Shown: positions 19,513-29,671, counted from the stretch's first letter. The stretch: DNA of 64,000 bases from Methylotenera sp. (GCF_029946165.1 NZ_JAQSDZ010000021.1:66782-130781), one strand, 5' to 3'. Numbers and translations: made by a program. The notes: generated from the sequence alone by a model not told the origin.

Positions 19513-20785
19513 GGCTGATCAGTTTAATCGACGCGATTTTATTAAGTTTGCAGGGGCGGCTAGTACCTTAGTCATGAGCAAAAGTGGCTTTGCGCGGGCG
19601 ACTAAGCCGCCAATTGGTCGCGTTGTCGTCATTGGCGGAGGGTATGCGGGTGCTACAGTCGCTAAGTATTTAAGGCTTTGGAGTTTGGGTTCTGTTGAAG
19701 TGCTTGTAATTGAAACGAACTCGCAATTCGTATCTTGCCCATTAAGTAATTTGGTCTTGGGTGGTAGTAAAAGTATTAATGACTTAACATTTGGTTACGA
19801 GGCGCTTAAAGCAAATCATGGCATAAAGTGGGTGCAAGATACTGTCATGGCGATTGATGCGTCAGCGAAAAAAGTAACAATGTTGCGCGGCGAAATTAGC
19901 TACGATAGGTTAATCGTAGCGCCAGGTGTGGATTTTAGTTATGACACCTTACCAATGCTGGCGAGCGCTGAGGCGCAACAGCAGATTCCTCATGCATGGA
20001 AAGCGGGTTGGCAAACTGTTAATTTGCGCAAACAATTAGAAGCTATGCCTAATGGTGGCGTGTTTGTGATGAACGTACCAAAGGCGCCATATCGTTGCCC
20101 GCCAGGACCTTACGAGCGCGCTTGCCAAGTGGCAAGTTACTTCAAAGCGCACAAACCAAAAAGCAAAGTCATTGTGCTAGATGCCAATGCAGAAATCATC
20201 TCTAAGAAGGGTTTATTTACTAAAGTTTTTAACGAGACTTATGCAGGTATCGTGGACTATCGCCCTGATAACGAGATGACAGGAGTGGATGTGGCAACAA
20301 AAACGGTGCATACAGATTTTGACAATATTAAAGCGAATGTGCTCAATGTGATTCCACCGCAACGCGCGGGCAAGATTGCTCAAATCGCCAATTTGACTGA
20401 AAAAGATTACCCATGGTGCGATGTTAATTTCTTAACTTATGAATCTAAAATAGAGCCCAACATACACGTGTTAGGCGATAGCGTGGCTGCTGGATTGCCC
20501 AAATCTGCACATATGGCGACAAATCAAGCCAAAGTATGCGCTAATGCCATTGTGCAATTGTTCGCTGGGCAAGCGCCTGACCCTGCGCCTGTATTCGCCA
20601 ATACTTGTTATAGCTATGTCACTAATAAATCCGCGATGCATGTAGCCAATGTATACCGTTATGACGAAGGCAAAAAAATGATGATCTCTGCCGAAGGTGG
20701 TGGCGTTTCACTGAGCCCGAGTGAAAAAGAGGGCGTAAATGCAGTGGCTTGGGCGCAAAATATTTGGGCAGATACTTTGACTTAA
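19505..20785 (+). CDS. fccB: Flavocytochrome c sulfide dehydrogenase, flavoprotein subunit
   Basis: A 426-residue periplasmic FAD enzyme that oxidises sulfide to sulfur or polysulfide and passes electrons to the cytochrome subunit. It has a Tat-type leader (RRDFIKFAGAA), the Rossmann FAD motif VVVIGGGYAGATVAKYL, and cysteines where the family has its flavin-linked and redox-active ones (FVSCPLSN about 77, YRCPPGPYERAC about 200-207, NTCYSY about 364). The C-terminal domain matches the FCSD flavoprotein-binding domain. The start codon lies inside the end of fccA. Methylotrophs are not classic sulfide oxidisers, so the role may be sulfide detoxification; that is inference. Confidence 0.9.
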   Translation: MNKADQFNRRDFIKFAGAASTLVMSKSGFARATKPPIGRVVVIGGGYAGATVAKYLRLWSLGSVEVLVIETNSQFVSCPLSNLVLGGSKSINDLTFGYEALKANHGIKWVQDTVMAIDASAKKVTMLRGEISYDRLIVAPGVDFSYDTLPMLASAEAQQQIPHAWKAGWQTVNLRKQLEAMPNGGVFVMNVPKAPYRCPPGPYERACQVASYFKAHKPKSKVIVLDANAEIISKKGLFTKVFNETYAGIVDYRPDNEMTGVDVATKTVHTDFDNIKANVLNVIPPQRAGKIAQIANLTEKDYPWCDVNFLTYESKIEPNIHVLGDSVAAGLPKSAHMATNQAKVCANAIVQLFAGQAPDPAPVFANTCYSYVTNKSAMHVANVYRYDEGKKMMISAEGGGVSLSPSEKEGVNAVAWAQNIWADTLT

Positions 20786-20951
20786 TAACTAATTATTAAT
20801 GCCAAGTAATATTCGTCAATGGTTTTTTTGTTTTCACTTTAAATATTAAAAAGTAGATTTTAACTCTTGATTATTGTGAATTTAAGAACCATGTCATAAG
20901 AGTTAATGCAGTATACGGAAATCACCTATGAATGACATCAGGAGTCCATCA

Positions 20952-21518
20952 ATGTTAAGTTTTACTAAAAAATTGGTCAGTGCATTGTTACTTGCGCATC
21001 TATCAACATCAGTTTTTGCCGCTGAATCGAATACAAAAACATTGTTGTATATCAGCCCGAATGATTACAACTACAGCGTACACCTATTGGCACCTTATTA
21101 TGAGTATTGGTTTGAGCAAGGCCCATTGGTTGAACCTATTGCATTAAAAGCCTTGCAAGAAAAGTATGGTGAAATGGCATTATGTCAGGCTAATGAAACT
21201 GCCGAGACTATTATCCGACTTAAGCCAAGTGTGTTTTATAACCCACAGATGCATGTTTATCATAGCAAGCTAGTGGCTACCGTTTTTTCAGGCAAGGGTG
21301 ATTTAATAGGCACTTATGTAGGCGAGGCACAACAGCTTGGCTATACCAGTTTTGATAATGGTACCAAGTATCATCTCAATAAAGTTTATGGTTTAGCTAT
21401 GCAGGACTTAATGGCTAAGTTAACCTTTAACCCTTCTTCAGATAGCGTTAAATCAGAGGCTAAGTTGCCATGTGGTTTGATTGGTGCGCAAAACGATACT
21501 AAAATCAATTTTTATTAA
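20952..21518 (+). CDS. Exported hypothetical protein, 188 aa
   Basis: I do not recognise the family. From the ATG at 20952 (AGGAG about 7 bases upstream; the ATG at 20928 lacks one) the protein begins with a signal peptide (MLSFTKKLVSALLLAHLSTSVFA). The mature part is rich in tyrosine (LLYISPNDYNYSVHLLAPYYEYWFE) and has two widely spaced cysteines (ALCQANE and LPCGLIG) that could form a disulfide. Recurring DLIGTYVGEAQQLG and KVYGLAMQDL segments suggest a mixed alpha/beta fold. It lies 166 bases after fccB and 55 bases before a lipoprotein gene on the same strand, so a functional link to periplasmic redox chemistry is possible but unproven. Confidence 0.7.
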   Translation: MLSFTKKLVSALLLAHLSTSVFAAESNTKTLLYISPNDYNYSVHLLAPYYEYWFEQGPLVEPIALKALQEKYGEMALCQANETAETIIRLKPSVFYNPQMHVYHSKLVATVFSGKGDLIGTYVGEAQQLGYTSFDNGTKYHLNKVYGLAMQDLMAKLTFNPSSDSVKSEAKLPCGLIGAQNDTKINFY

Positions 21519-21573
21519 TTATGCTGTTTCAGCGCTGCCACCTTTCAATTTTAAAATCAATAGGAAATAAATC

Positions 21574-22458
21574 ATGCAAAAAAAATTAATACTAAGTGCG
21601 TTAATGTTGACTTTTTTAGCCACGGGTTGTGCGACAGAAGTGAAAAGTAATCTGGGCTTGATGCAGAAAATTACTGGGCTTAAAACACCTGAATCAGTGG
21701 TTCAGGCCAAAAATGGCAAAATTTACGTTTCTGAAATCAATGAGTTTGGTAAAGATGGTGACGGTCAGATTACTGTGATTGAAAATGGAACAAAACGTGT
21801 AATTGCAACAGGGTTGGATGATCCAAAAGGTTTAGCGATTATTGGTAAAACTTTGTATGTGGCCGATAAAACTAAAATCATGAAAATTGATCTAGATGGC
21901 GTTGATGTGAATGCTCCAGTGCAAACATTTGTAGCCGCTAGTGCATTTCCAGTTACACCTTTATTCTTAAACGACTTGGAAGCTGATCCTCAAGGCAATT
22001 TGTATGTGAGCGATAGTGGCGACTTGTTTGGATCAGGCAAAGGTGGCGCAATTTATAAAATCAGCCCAAAAGGTGAGGTTAAGTTACTGATTAACGATAC
22101 GCAAGACGCACGCGTAAAAGCGCCAAATGGTTTGCTTGCTGATGATACTGGTAACGCTTTAATCTACGTTGATTTTGCGTCAGGCATACTTTACAGCTTG
22201 AATACAAAAGCAAAAGCCCTTAATGATATTGCAGAAGGTTTTGGCGGTGGCGATGGCTTATTGCATCGCTCTAACGGCACCATGTATGTGAGTGATTGGA
22301 AGAACGGCAAAGTATTTAGCGTGAATACCAAAGGCGAAGTCGCTTTAGTAAAAGGCGGCTACCAATCCGCTGCGGATATTGCGCTTACAAAAGATGAAAA
22401 ATACCTCATGGTGCCAGACATGAAAGCGGGCGAGTTAGATTTCATCCCTTTGCAATAA
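21574..22458 (+). CDS. SMP-30/gluconolactonase-like beta-propeller lipoprotein
   Basis: A 294-residue protein with a lipoprotein signal peptide and lipobox (LATGC, Cys about 19). The body has repeated propeller blades: KNGKIYVSEI, LYVADKTKIMKID, GNLYVSDSGDLFGSGKGGAIYKI, GTMYVSDWKNGKVFSV and KYLMVPDM. This matches the SMP-30/NHL six-bladed propeller group, whose members are lactonases, hydrolases or binding proteins. Metal ligands of true gluconolactonases cannot be assigned with confidence. It probably follows the preceding exported protein in one transcript and is 22 bases from the next gene. Confidence 0.82.
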   Translation: MQKKLILSALMLTFLATGCATEVKSNLGLMQKITGLKTPESVVQAKNGKIYVSEINEFGKDGDGQITVIENGTKRVIATGLDDPKGLAIIGKTLYVADKTKIMKIDLDGVDVNAPVQTFVAASAFPVTPLFLNDLEADPQGNLYVSDSGDLFGSGKGGAIYKISPKGEVKLLINDTQDARVKAPNGLLADDTGNALIYVDFASGILYSLNTKAKALNDIAEGFGGGDGLLHRSNGTMYVSDWKNGKVFSVNTKGEVALVKGGYQSAADIALTKDEKYLMVPDMKAGELDFIPLQ

Positions 22459-22480
22459 TTGTGACTGAAATATTGTTTAA

Positions 22481-23296
22481 ATGACTTTACGTGCTACGCA
22501 GATAGAACTTCGCCAAGCGGCTTTTAATTGCTTGGCGGAAACAAACGCCGTGATAAAAGCCAATGCAGTGCGTCAGCTTGCCAGCAATTGGTTAGCTGGC
22601 GATATTTTGCTAGATGTTAATCAATCGCTGGCGGCACATTTGCCAGTCCCAGGCAGACCTGATAAACCACAACTCATCGCGCCGCGATTACTCAAACACC
22701 GTGCTATGAATACGCTTGAAGGTCGTGTGGCTTTAGTTCATGCATTAGCGCATATTGAATTTAATGCCATTAATTTGGCACTAGACGTGATTTGGCGCTT
22801 TGCAGAAATGCCTGCTCAATTTTATGCGGATTGGCTTAAAGTAGCGGATGAAGAGGCTTATCATTTTAGTCTGCTGAACGCACATTTACATACTTTGGAC
22901 TTTCATTACGGCTATTTTGATGCGCACAATAGCTTGTGGGAAATGGCAGAAAGAACTAAAGACAGTGTGTTAGCGCGTATTGCCTTAGTGCCACGTACCA
23001 TGGAAGCGCGTGGCTTAGACGCCTCGCCACAGCTAAGAGCTAAATTAGCGCAAGTAGGCGATATAGCCGCTACCGAAATATTAGATATTATTTTGCGCGA
23101 TGAAATTGGCCATGTTGCTATTGGCAATTATTGGTTTAATTGGCTTTGTGGGCAAAGAGATTTAGAACCAGTCTCTACTTATCGGCAACTGGCGGAACAA
23201 TACAGTGCGCCAAAACTGCGCCCACCATTTAATATGGAGGCAAGACGACAAGCAGGATTTACGGAAGTTGAGCTTAAGTACCTAGGTGGGCTTTAA
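22481..23296 (+). CDS. DUF455 ferritin-like domain protein
   Basis: A 271-residue cytosolic protein of the DUF455 (COG2833) family, which has a ferritin-like four-helix bundle. Diiron-type ligands are visible as HALAHIEFNAINLAL, ADEEAYHFSLL, PRTMEARGLD and RDEIGHVAIG, giving a Glu/His set resembling ferritin-like oxygenases such as MiaE. The biochemical role is undetermined. It starts 22 bases after the lipoprotein gene, so is likely cotranscribed, and converges with serB 26 bases downstream. Confidence 0.88.
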   Translation: MTLRATQIELRQAAFNCLAETNAVIKANAVRQLASNWLAGDILLDVNQSLAAHLPVPGRPDKPQLIAPRLLKHRAMNTLEGRVALVHALAHIEFNAINLALDVIWRFAEMPAQFYADWLKVADEEAYHFSLLNAHLHTLDFHYGYFDAHNSLWEMAERTKDSVLARIALVPRTMEARGLDASPQLRAKLAQVGDIAATEILDIILRDEIGHVAIGNYWFNWLCGQRDLEPVSTYRQLAEQYSAPKLRPPFNMEARRQAGFTEVELKYLGGL

Positions 23297-23322
23297 GGCC
23301 GCACTTTGAGCGAGTGCTAACT

Positions 23323-24189
23323 TTAGGTAGTAAGTAGGTTAATTACACCATCTAAGCCTACATGATTCAACGCGTAAGTGGCTTGTGCCTGTACGATAGG
23401 TTTAGCATGGTAAGCAATGCCGATGCCTGCTGCAGACATCATTTTAAGGTCATTGGCGCCATCGCCAATGGCAATGGTTTGCGCCGAGACTAACCCTAAT
23501 TTATCACGTAGTTTAATTAACTCATCTGCTTTGGTTTGCGCGTCAACAATATTGCCTAATACTTTGCCTGTTAATTTGCCGTCAATAATTTCTAAGGTAT
23601 TAGAAACGGCATAATCCAAGTTCAACATTTCTTTTACGCGCTCAGCAAAGAAGGTGAAGCCGCCAGAAACCAGTAAAGTGGTAATGTTATTGGCTTTACA
23701 TGTGGCGACCCATTCAACAGCGCCAGGGTTAAGTTTAAGGCGTTCATTCAATACGCGCATTAAGTCAGACTCTTGCAAGCCCTTAAGCAAAGCTACGCGT
23801 TCGCGCAGACTTTGTGCAAAATCTAATTCACCTAGCATGGCTCGTTCGGTAATTGCTGCGATTTGTGGTTTGATGCCGACCATATCGGCAATTTCGTCGA
23901 TGCACTCGATACTAATGAGTGTGGAGTCCATATCCATGACACATAAACCATAGTTTTTTAGAAGCTGCTTATCTTCAACATATGCGCAGTCAATGTTTTG
24001 TTGTGCACAAAATTGTTGTACCGCTTCAATTGGGATGTTCTGGTTAGAAAGATAATAAGCATGTTCAGCAATTTGAGTAAATTGAACACTGGTAGCGCAC
24101 AGTTGGTGTATATGTGCCAAATGTGAAAAAGTGATAGCAGATCCAATAGTAGGAGCTGGATTTTTTGCAGCTTGAATAACGAGGCGCAT
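23323..24189 (-). CDS. serB: Phosphoserine phosphatase
   Basis: Last step of serine synthesis: O-phosphoserine to serine. The 288-residue protein has an N-terminal regulatory-like region of about 75 residues and a C-terminal HAD domain with the nucleophile motif VMDMDSTLI (about 83-91), ECIDEIAD substrate loop, LLVSGGFTFF (motif II), a KADEL lysine and IGDGANDLKMM (motif IV). All catalytic motifs are intact. It converges with the DUF455 gene and diverges from sucC across a MITE-like element. In methylotrophs without the serine cycle it serves biosynthesis. Confidence 0.96.
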   Translation of the reverse strand: MRLVIQAAKNPAPTIGSAITFSHLAHIHQLCATSVQFTQIAEHAYYLSNQNIPIEAVQQFCAQQNIDCAYVEDKQLLKNYGLCVMDMDSTLISIECIDEIADMVGIKPQIAAITERAMLGELDFAQSLRERVALLKGLQESDLMRVLNERLKLNPGAVEWVATCKANNITTLLVSGGFTFFAERVKEMLNLDYAVSNTLEIIDGKLTGKVLGNIVDAQTKADELIKLRDKLGLVSAQTIAIGDGANDLKMMSAAGIGIAYHAKPIVQAQATYALNHVGLDGVINLLTT

Positions 24190-24273
24190 AGCTTTTAATT
24201 TTTATTAAAAAAGTAATTATACACTTGGCACCTATTGTAAATGACTAAAACACAGAGAATATCAAGCCAACTA

Positions 24274-24440
24274 TAGCCCGAATGTTTCATAAACTAACGC
24301 CTGTTCTCGTTAGTCTTTTGTTCCGTATGAAAACTTTATTCAGTCGGGCGTATGAATAACTACGCCACTCTTTCACAAAGTTCCCCTACAAAACAAAATC
24401 CAGCGCGATAATTAAGCGAGTTTATAAAACATTCGGGCTA
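24274..24440. mobile_element. MITE-like element with 20-bp terminal inverted repeats and TA duplication
   Basis: GCCCGAATGTTTCATAAACT (24276-24295) is mirrored at 24419-24438 with one mismatch, and both ends are flanked by TA. The 163-base body has stops in all frames. An inner hairpin ACTAACG/CGTTAGT lies at 24293-24314. Size, inverted repeats and TA target fit a miniature element mobilised by an IS630/Tc1-type transposase; no such transposase is in the window. It ends 57 bases before sucC and may carry promoter or terminator activity. Confidence 0.6.
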
Positions 24441-24497
24441 GCACATTTGGTTGTTTTGCGCGAAAATGTGCGTTACCTTTAATAAGAACATTATTTT

Positions 24498-25691
24498 ATG
24501 AATTTGCACGAATATCAGGCTAAAACTTTACTGCAAAAATACGGCATTCCAGTGCCACGTGGTCAAGTGGTGACCGTGGCTAAAGACACTGCTGCTGCCA
24601 CTACAGAAATCACCAGTGATGCATGGGTTGTGAAGGCGCAAATCCATGCGGGTGGGCGCGGTAAAGCGGGTGGCGTTAAGTTGGTAAAATCCACCTCAGA
24701 AGCGCAAGCGGTTGTGAGTGAGCTTCTAGGCAAAACTTTGGTGACCTATCAAAATGCGCCAGATGGTCAACTGGTTAACCAAGTGTTGATTGAAGAAACC
24801 TTGCCAATCGCGCGTGAGCTTTACTTGTCTATGTTAGTGGATAGAACACTTGAGCATGTGGTGATTATTGCCTCTAGCGCTGGCGGTATGGATATTGAAG
24901 AAATTGCTCAAACTAGCCCTGAGAAAATCTTGGAAGAAGTATGTGATCCATTAAATGGCGTGGTGGATTTTCAGGCACGTAATTTAGCATTTAAGCTGGA
25001 TTTAGTGGGTGACCAAATTAGCGCTTTCACTAAAATATTAAAAGGCTTATACCGTCTATTTAAAGAAAACGATTTGGCTTTACTCGAAATCAATCCATTA
25101 GTAGTGACTGCAGAAGGCAAATTATTTGCCTTAGATTGCAAAATGAGTATTGATGATAACGCACTGTATCGTCAAAAAGCTTTGGCGGAGCAGCGTGATT
25201 GGTCACAAGAAGATAGTAAAGAAGCGGTCGCGCATCATGCTGGCTTAAATTACATCGCGTTAAACGGTAATATTGGTTGTATGGTGAATGGTGCAGGATT
25301 GGCCATGGCGACGATGGATTTAATCAAACTTCACGGTGGCACACCTGCTAACTTCTTAGATGTGGGCGGTGGCGCAACGGCTGAAACTGTGACTAAGGCA
25401 TTCAAAATCATCTTGGCAGATAATAATGTAAAAGCCATTTTAGTGAATATTTTTGGTGGCATCATGCGCTGTGACATTATCGCAGAAGGCATTATCACTG
25501 CGGTTAAAGATGTAGGTATGCAAATTCCCGTCATCGTGCGTTTAGAAGGTACCAATGTGGATTTAGGTAAACAAATGTTGCAAACAAGTGGATTGAATAT
25601 TATTTCAGCAAATGGTTTGACTGATGCAGCCCTACAAGCTGTGAATGCAGTGCGAAGCGATGCATCAAAAAATGGCGCGGTGGCGGCATGA
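24498..25691 (+). CDS. sucC: Succinyl-CoA synthetase beta subunit
   Basis: ADP-forming succinate-CoA ligase beta chain of the TCA cycle, working as a heterotetramer with SucD. The 397-residue protein begins with [20 protein letters not shown], followed by the ATP-grasp domain ([41 protein letters not shown]) and the C-terminal CoA-ligase domain ([46 protein letters not shown]). The stop overlaps the sucD start by 4 bases (ATGA), typical of coupled subunits. Related malate-CoA ligases (MtkAB) are similar in length, but motifs here fit SucC. Confidence 0.96.
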   Translation: MNLHEYQAKTLLQKYGIPVPRGQVVTVAKDTAAATTEITSDAWVVKAQIHAGGRGKAGGVKLVKSTSEAQAVVSELLGKTLVTYQNAPDGQLVNQVLIEETLPIARELYLSMLVDRTLEHVVIIASSAGGMDIEEIAQTSPEKILEEVCDPLNGVVDFQARNLAFKLDLVGDQISAFTKILKGLYRLFKENDLALLEINPLVVTAEGKLFALDCKMSIDDNALYRQKALAEQRDWSQEDSKEAVAHHAGLNYIALNGNIGCMVNGAGLAMATMDLIKLHGGTPANFLDVGGGATAETVTKAFKIILADNNVKAILVNIFGGIMRCDIIAEGIITAVKDVGMQIPVIVRLEGTNVDLGKQMLQTSGLNIISANGLTDAALQAVNAVRSDASKNGAVAA

Positions 25692-26569
25692 GTATCTTAG
25701 TCAATAAAAATACTAAAGTGTTGTGCCAAGGCTTTACAGGCAAACAGGGCACATTTCACTCAGAACAAGCGCTGGCATATGGTACAAAAATGGTCGGCGG
25801 CGTTACACCAGGTAAAGGTGGAATGTCTCATCTTGGCTTACCAGTGTTCAATACCATGCGTGATGCAGTGCGAACAACAGGTGCAACAGCGAGTGTGATT
25901 TATGTGCCGCCTGCTTTTGCGGCTGATTCAATTTTAGAAGCTTGTGATGCCGGCATCGATTTAATTATTTGCATCACAGAAGGCATTCCCGTGTTGGATA
26001 TGCTCAATGTGAAAGCCGCTTTAAAGGCTAATGGCACCAAGTTAATCGGCCCCAATTGCCCAGGTGTGATTACGCCAGATGAGTGCAAAATTGGCATTAT
26101 GCCTGGCAGTATTCATATGCGCGGCAAAGTGGGGATTGTTTCTCGCTCTGGTACACTCACTTATGAAGCGGTTCATCAAACGACTGCGCTCAATTTAGGT
26201 CAAAGTACCTGTGTGGGCATTGGTGGTGATCCAATTAAAGGACTTAATTTCATTGAATGCTTACAAATGTTTGAAGCTGATAGCGAAACTGAAGCCATCA
26301 TTATGGTTGGCGAAATCGGTGGTTCAGACGAAGAGGCAGCAGCAGAATATATTAAAAGCCATGTCACTAAGCCGGTTGCTGCCTATATCGCAGGGCAAAC
26401 AGCACCTGCAGGTAAGCGCATGGGGCACGCTGGAGCGATTATCTCTGGTGGTAGTGGTAAAGCAGTTGACAAGATTCGCGCGCTTGAATTGGCTGGCGCA
26501 GTAGTGGCTAGCTCACCAGCTGGTTTAGGTGAGGCTGTATTAGCTGCCATTAACAGCAAAAATGCTTAA
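25688..26569 (+). CDS. sucD: Succinyl-CoA synthetase alpha subunit
   Basis: Alpha chain that binds CoA and carries the phosphohistidine intermediate. The 293-residue protein shows the CoA-binding fold ([27 protein letters not shown]), the [11 protein letters not shown] motif and the phosphorylated histidine in [12 protein letters not shown] (His about 247). It is translationally coupled to sucC. No 2-oxoglutarate dehydrogenase gene is adjacent. Methylophilaceae generally run an incomplete TCA cycle, so the pair may mainly supply succinyl-CoA for biosynthesis; that part is inference. Confidence 0.97.
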   Translation: MSILVNKNTKVLCQGFTGKQGTFHSEQALAYGTKMVGGVTPGKGGMSHLGLPVFNTMRDAVRTTGATASVIYVPPAFAADSILEACDAGIDLIICITEGIPVLDMLNVKAALKANGTKLIGPNCPGVITPDECKIGIMPGSIHMRGKVGIVSRSGTLTYEAVHQTTALNLGQSTCVGIGGDPIKGLNFIECLQMFEADSETEAIIMVGEIGGSDEEAAAEYIKSHVTKPVAAYIAGQTAPAGKRMGHAGAIISGGSGKAVDKIRALELAGAVVASSPAGLGEAVLAAINSKNA

Positions 26570-26614
26570 TTTCTAGCTTAATTAATCTATAGGGAACCAA
26601 TCTTTAAATATTCT

Positions 26615-27568
26615 ATGCACATTCTACTTAAATATTTCTCTACCGCTTTATTCCTCATTTCTACATTGTCGTTACCTGTTCATGCCGCAGAAGAGGTTTC
26701 CTATCTTCTGACTGCTGCTTCTAAGGGCGATGTCGCTACGGTGAATGCAATGTTATCGAGCGGTGCGAGCGCAAATGCAAAAGATGAAGACGGCGTAACG
26801 GCGTTAATGTACGCAGTACGTAAAGATAAAGCGGATGTTGTCGCTGCGCTCATCAGCAAGGGTGCCGATGTAAACGCTAAAGATAAAGATGGCTGGACAC
26901 CACTGATGTATGCCGCTAAAAAAAATCATTTCATTGCGGCCGAAGTACTCTTAAAGAATGGCGCCGATGCTAAAGTACGTGACGCATCAGGTTGGAGTGC
27001 CTTTGGTATTGCTGCAGTGTCAGGCTTTTCTGAGACGGTCAACACTTTGCTGAAGTATGGTGTAGATGTAAATTCCAAGAGTGATGATGGTAAAACTGTA
27101 TTAATGCATGCGGCTAAAAGTGGTGATATTCCAACCATTACTGTGTTGCTAGAAAATAAGGCCGATATTCAGGCAAAAGATAGATCTGGGCTAACTGCGC
27201 TGATGATTGCTGCGCGCCAAGGTCACGCGCAAGCTATTGAATTATTGACTAAGGATGGTGCAAAAGTTAATCAAAAAGATCTTGCCAAATGGACTGCGCT
27301 CACTTGGGCTGTCAAGAAGTCGCAATTAGACGCAGCAAAAGCGCTTTTGTCAGCAGGCGCTAATGTGAATAATTTAGATGCAGAAGGCACACCGTTGCTG
27401 CATATTGCCGTGACAAACAATAAGCCAGATATGGTGAAATTACTTTTAGAAAACAATGCAAAAGTTAAAGCTAAAGACCAGTATGGTTTAACCGCTTTGG
27501 TTTACGCACTTAAAGGTCAGAACGCGGAAATTGTTGCTTTAATTAAAGAGGCTGGTGGTAGTTATTAA
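26615..27568 (+). CDS. Exported ankyrin-repeat protein, 317 aa
   Basis: The signal peptide is residues 1-24 (MHILLKYFSTALFLISTLSL... ending HA-AEE). The rest is about nine ankyrin repeats of about 33 residues with the consensus DGxTALMYAxxxxxxxxVxxLLxxGAxVNAKD. There is no catalytic domain, so it is a periplasmic binding scaffold of unknown partner. It lies 45 bases after sucD with no terminator between, so it may be read through from sucCD. It is longer and more regular than the ankyrin protein at 18530. Confidence 0.9.
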   Translation: MHILLKYFSTALFLISTLSLPVHAAEEVSYLLTAASKGDVATVNAMLSSGASANAKDEDGVTALMYAVRKDKADVVAALISKGADVNAKDKDGWTPLMYAAKKNHFIAAEVLLKNGADAKVRDASGWSAFGIAAVSGFSETVNTLLKYGVDVNSKSDDGKTVLMHAAKSGDIPTITVLLENKADIQAKDRSGLTALMIAARQGHAQAIELLTKDGAKVNQKDLAKWTALTWAVKKSQLDAAKALLSAGANVNNLDAEGTPLLHIAVTNNKPDMVKLLLENNAKVKAKDQYGLTALVYALKGQNAEIVALIKEAGGSY

Positions 27569-27648
27569 TGTTACTCAATTGCTTAGCCTTAAATTAGTTG
27601 CTTTATTTTTTACTTTGATTTATTTCTAAAAAGAATAACACTTACATC

Positions 27649-29262
27649 ATGAAAATCGCCATTGCACAAATGAATTGCTTAGTGGGTGATATTGCGGGGA
27701 ATGTAGCCAAAATTCTTGCAAATGCAGCCCAAGCAAAACAACAAGGCGCTACGTTGATGGTGACCCCTGAACTTTCATTGTGCGGTTACCCACCTGAGGA
27801 TTTACTGCTCCGTGAAGATTTTCTACAAGCTTGCGATGCAGCTTTAGAAAAGTTAAGTACTGCATTAAGTGATATAACTGTGATTGTTGGACATCCGCAC
27901 CAAGTGGGTGATGAATGCTTTAATGCTGCATCAGTATTGCAAGGTGGGAAAATCCTTGCTACCTATCATAAGCATGCCTTACCTAATTACAGTGTATTTG
28001 ACGAAAAGCGCTATTTCACAGCGGGCGGAGAGCCTTTAATTTTTGAGCATGAAGGCGTGCAGATTGGCGTATTGATTTGTGCTGATGTGTGGGAGCAGAA
28101 TCCAGCAATTTTAGCAAAAGCCGCAGGGGCTGAAGTTTTGATTGCCTTGAACGCTTCACCCTTTCATATGGAAAAACAATCAACCCGTTTAGAGGTTTTA
28201 CGTGAACGCGTTGAAGAAACTCACTTGCCGATGATTTATACCAATATGGTCGGTGGGCAAGATGAATTGGTATTTGATGGTGCGTCATTTGTATTAAATT
28301 CAGAAGGAGATTTAACCCAGCAGTTACCCGCTTTTGATGCCGTATTGGAAATAGTCGAATTTAATGGATTACAGCCAATTGCTGCAACCGTTTCGCCGCA
28401 GTTATCAATAGAAGCCTCTGTATATACCGCCTTAAAACTAGGTTTACAAGATTATGTAGTTAAGAATGGTTTTCCAGGCGTCGTGTTAGGTTTATCTGGA
28501 GGCGTTGATTCTGCGCTCACAATGGCCATTGCAGTTGATGCATTAGGTGCTGAAAATGTACAAGCGGTGATGATGCCATCAGAATTTACCGCGGATATCA
28601 GTGTCAGTGACGCGGCTGAAATGGCTAATCTACTAGGTGTGAAGTATAGCCAAATGCCTATTTCTAAGCTTTACGAGAGTTTTACAGTAGCGCTAGCAGA
28701 TGAATTTAAAGGATTGCCTTTTGATACCACAGAAGAAAACTTGCAGGCACGCATTCGCGGCATGCTATTGATGGCAATATCGAATAAGTTTGGTAGTATT
28801 GTTGTGACGACAGGTAATAAAAGTGAAACAGCCGTAGGCTACTGCACGCTTTACGGTGATATGGCTGGCGGCTTTGCACTATTAAAAGATGTACCAAAGA
28901 CTTTGGTCTACAGGCTTTGCGATTATCGCAATAGCTTATCTAAAGCCATACCCCAACGCATTATCACTCGTCCCCCGTCTGCTGAATTACGTGCGAATCA
29001 ATTAGACCAAGACAGCTTACCGCCTTATGAAGTGCTAGATGTTATTATTGAAGCTTATGTAGAAGATAACTTAAGTCCCAAGGATATCATCGCAATGGGA
29101 TATTCTGCAGCTGATGTGAACCGCGTGATTACACTCATTGATAGAAATGAATACAAACGCCGACAATCTCCCGTGGGAGTTCGCATTACGCATCGTGGTT
29201 TTGGAAAAGATAGGCGTCATCCGATAACAGTGAAGTTAGATTTTGATATACACTTAAACTAA
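27649..29262 (+). CDS. nadE: NAD+ synthase, glutamine-hydrolysing
   Basis: Final step of NAD synthesis: nicotinate adenine dinucleotide plus glutamine and ATP gives NAD. At 537 residues it is the two-domain form. The N-terminal nitrilase-type glutaminase has TPELSLCGYPPEDLL (Glu about 41), a YHKHALPNY lysine and VLICADVWE (Cys about 144). The C-terminal synthetase has the ATP P-loop LGLSGGVDSAL (about 281), RMLLMAISNKFG-like helix region, TGNKSETAVGYCTLYGDMAGG and the RPPSAELR tail motif. It precedes glnB by 64 bases, an arrangement common in proteobacteria. Confidence 0.98.
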   Translation: MKIAIAQMNCLVGDIAGNVAKILANAAQAKQQGATLMVTPELSLCGYPPEDLLLREDFLQACDAALEKLSTALSDITVIVGHPHQVGDECFNAASVLQGGKILATYHKHALPNYSVFDEKRYFTAGGEPLIFEHEGVQIGVLICADVWEQNPAILAKAAGAEVLIALNASPFHMEKQSTRLEVLRERVEETHLPMIYTNMVGGQDELVFDGASFVLNSEGDLTQQLPAFDAVLEIVEFNGLQPIAATVSPQLSIEASVYTALKLGLQDYVVKNGFPGVVLGLSGGVDSALTMAIAVDALGAENVQAVMMPSEFTADISVSDAAEMANLLGVKYSQMPISKLYESFTVALADEFKGLPFDTTEENLQARIRGMLLMAISNKFGSIVVTTGNKSETAVGYCTLYGDMAGGFALLKDVPKTLVYRLCDYRNSLSKAIPQRIITRPPSAELRANQLDQDSLPPYEVLDVIIEAYVEDNLSPKDIIAMGYSAADVNRVITLIDRNEYKRRQSPVGVRITHRGFGKDRRHPITVKLDFDIHLN

Positions 29263-29287
29263 TTAAAAAAATAAATTTAATGATTAA

Positions 29288-29665
<378 letters not shown>

Positions 29666-29671
29666 AATTTT

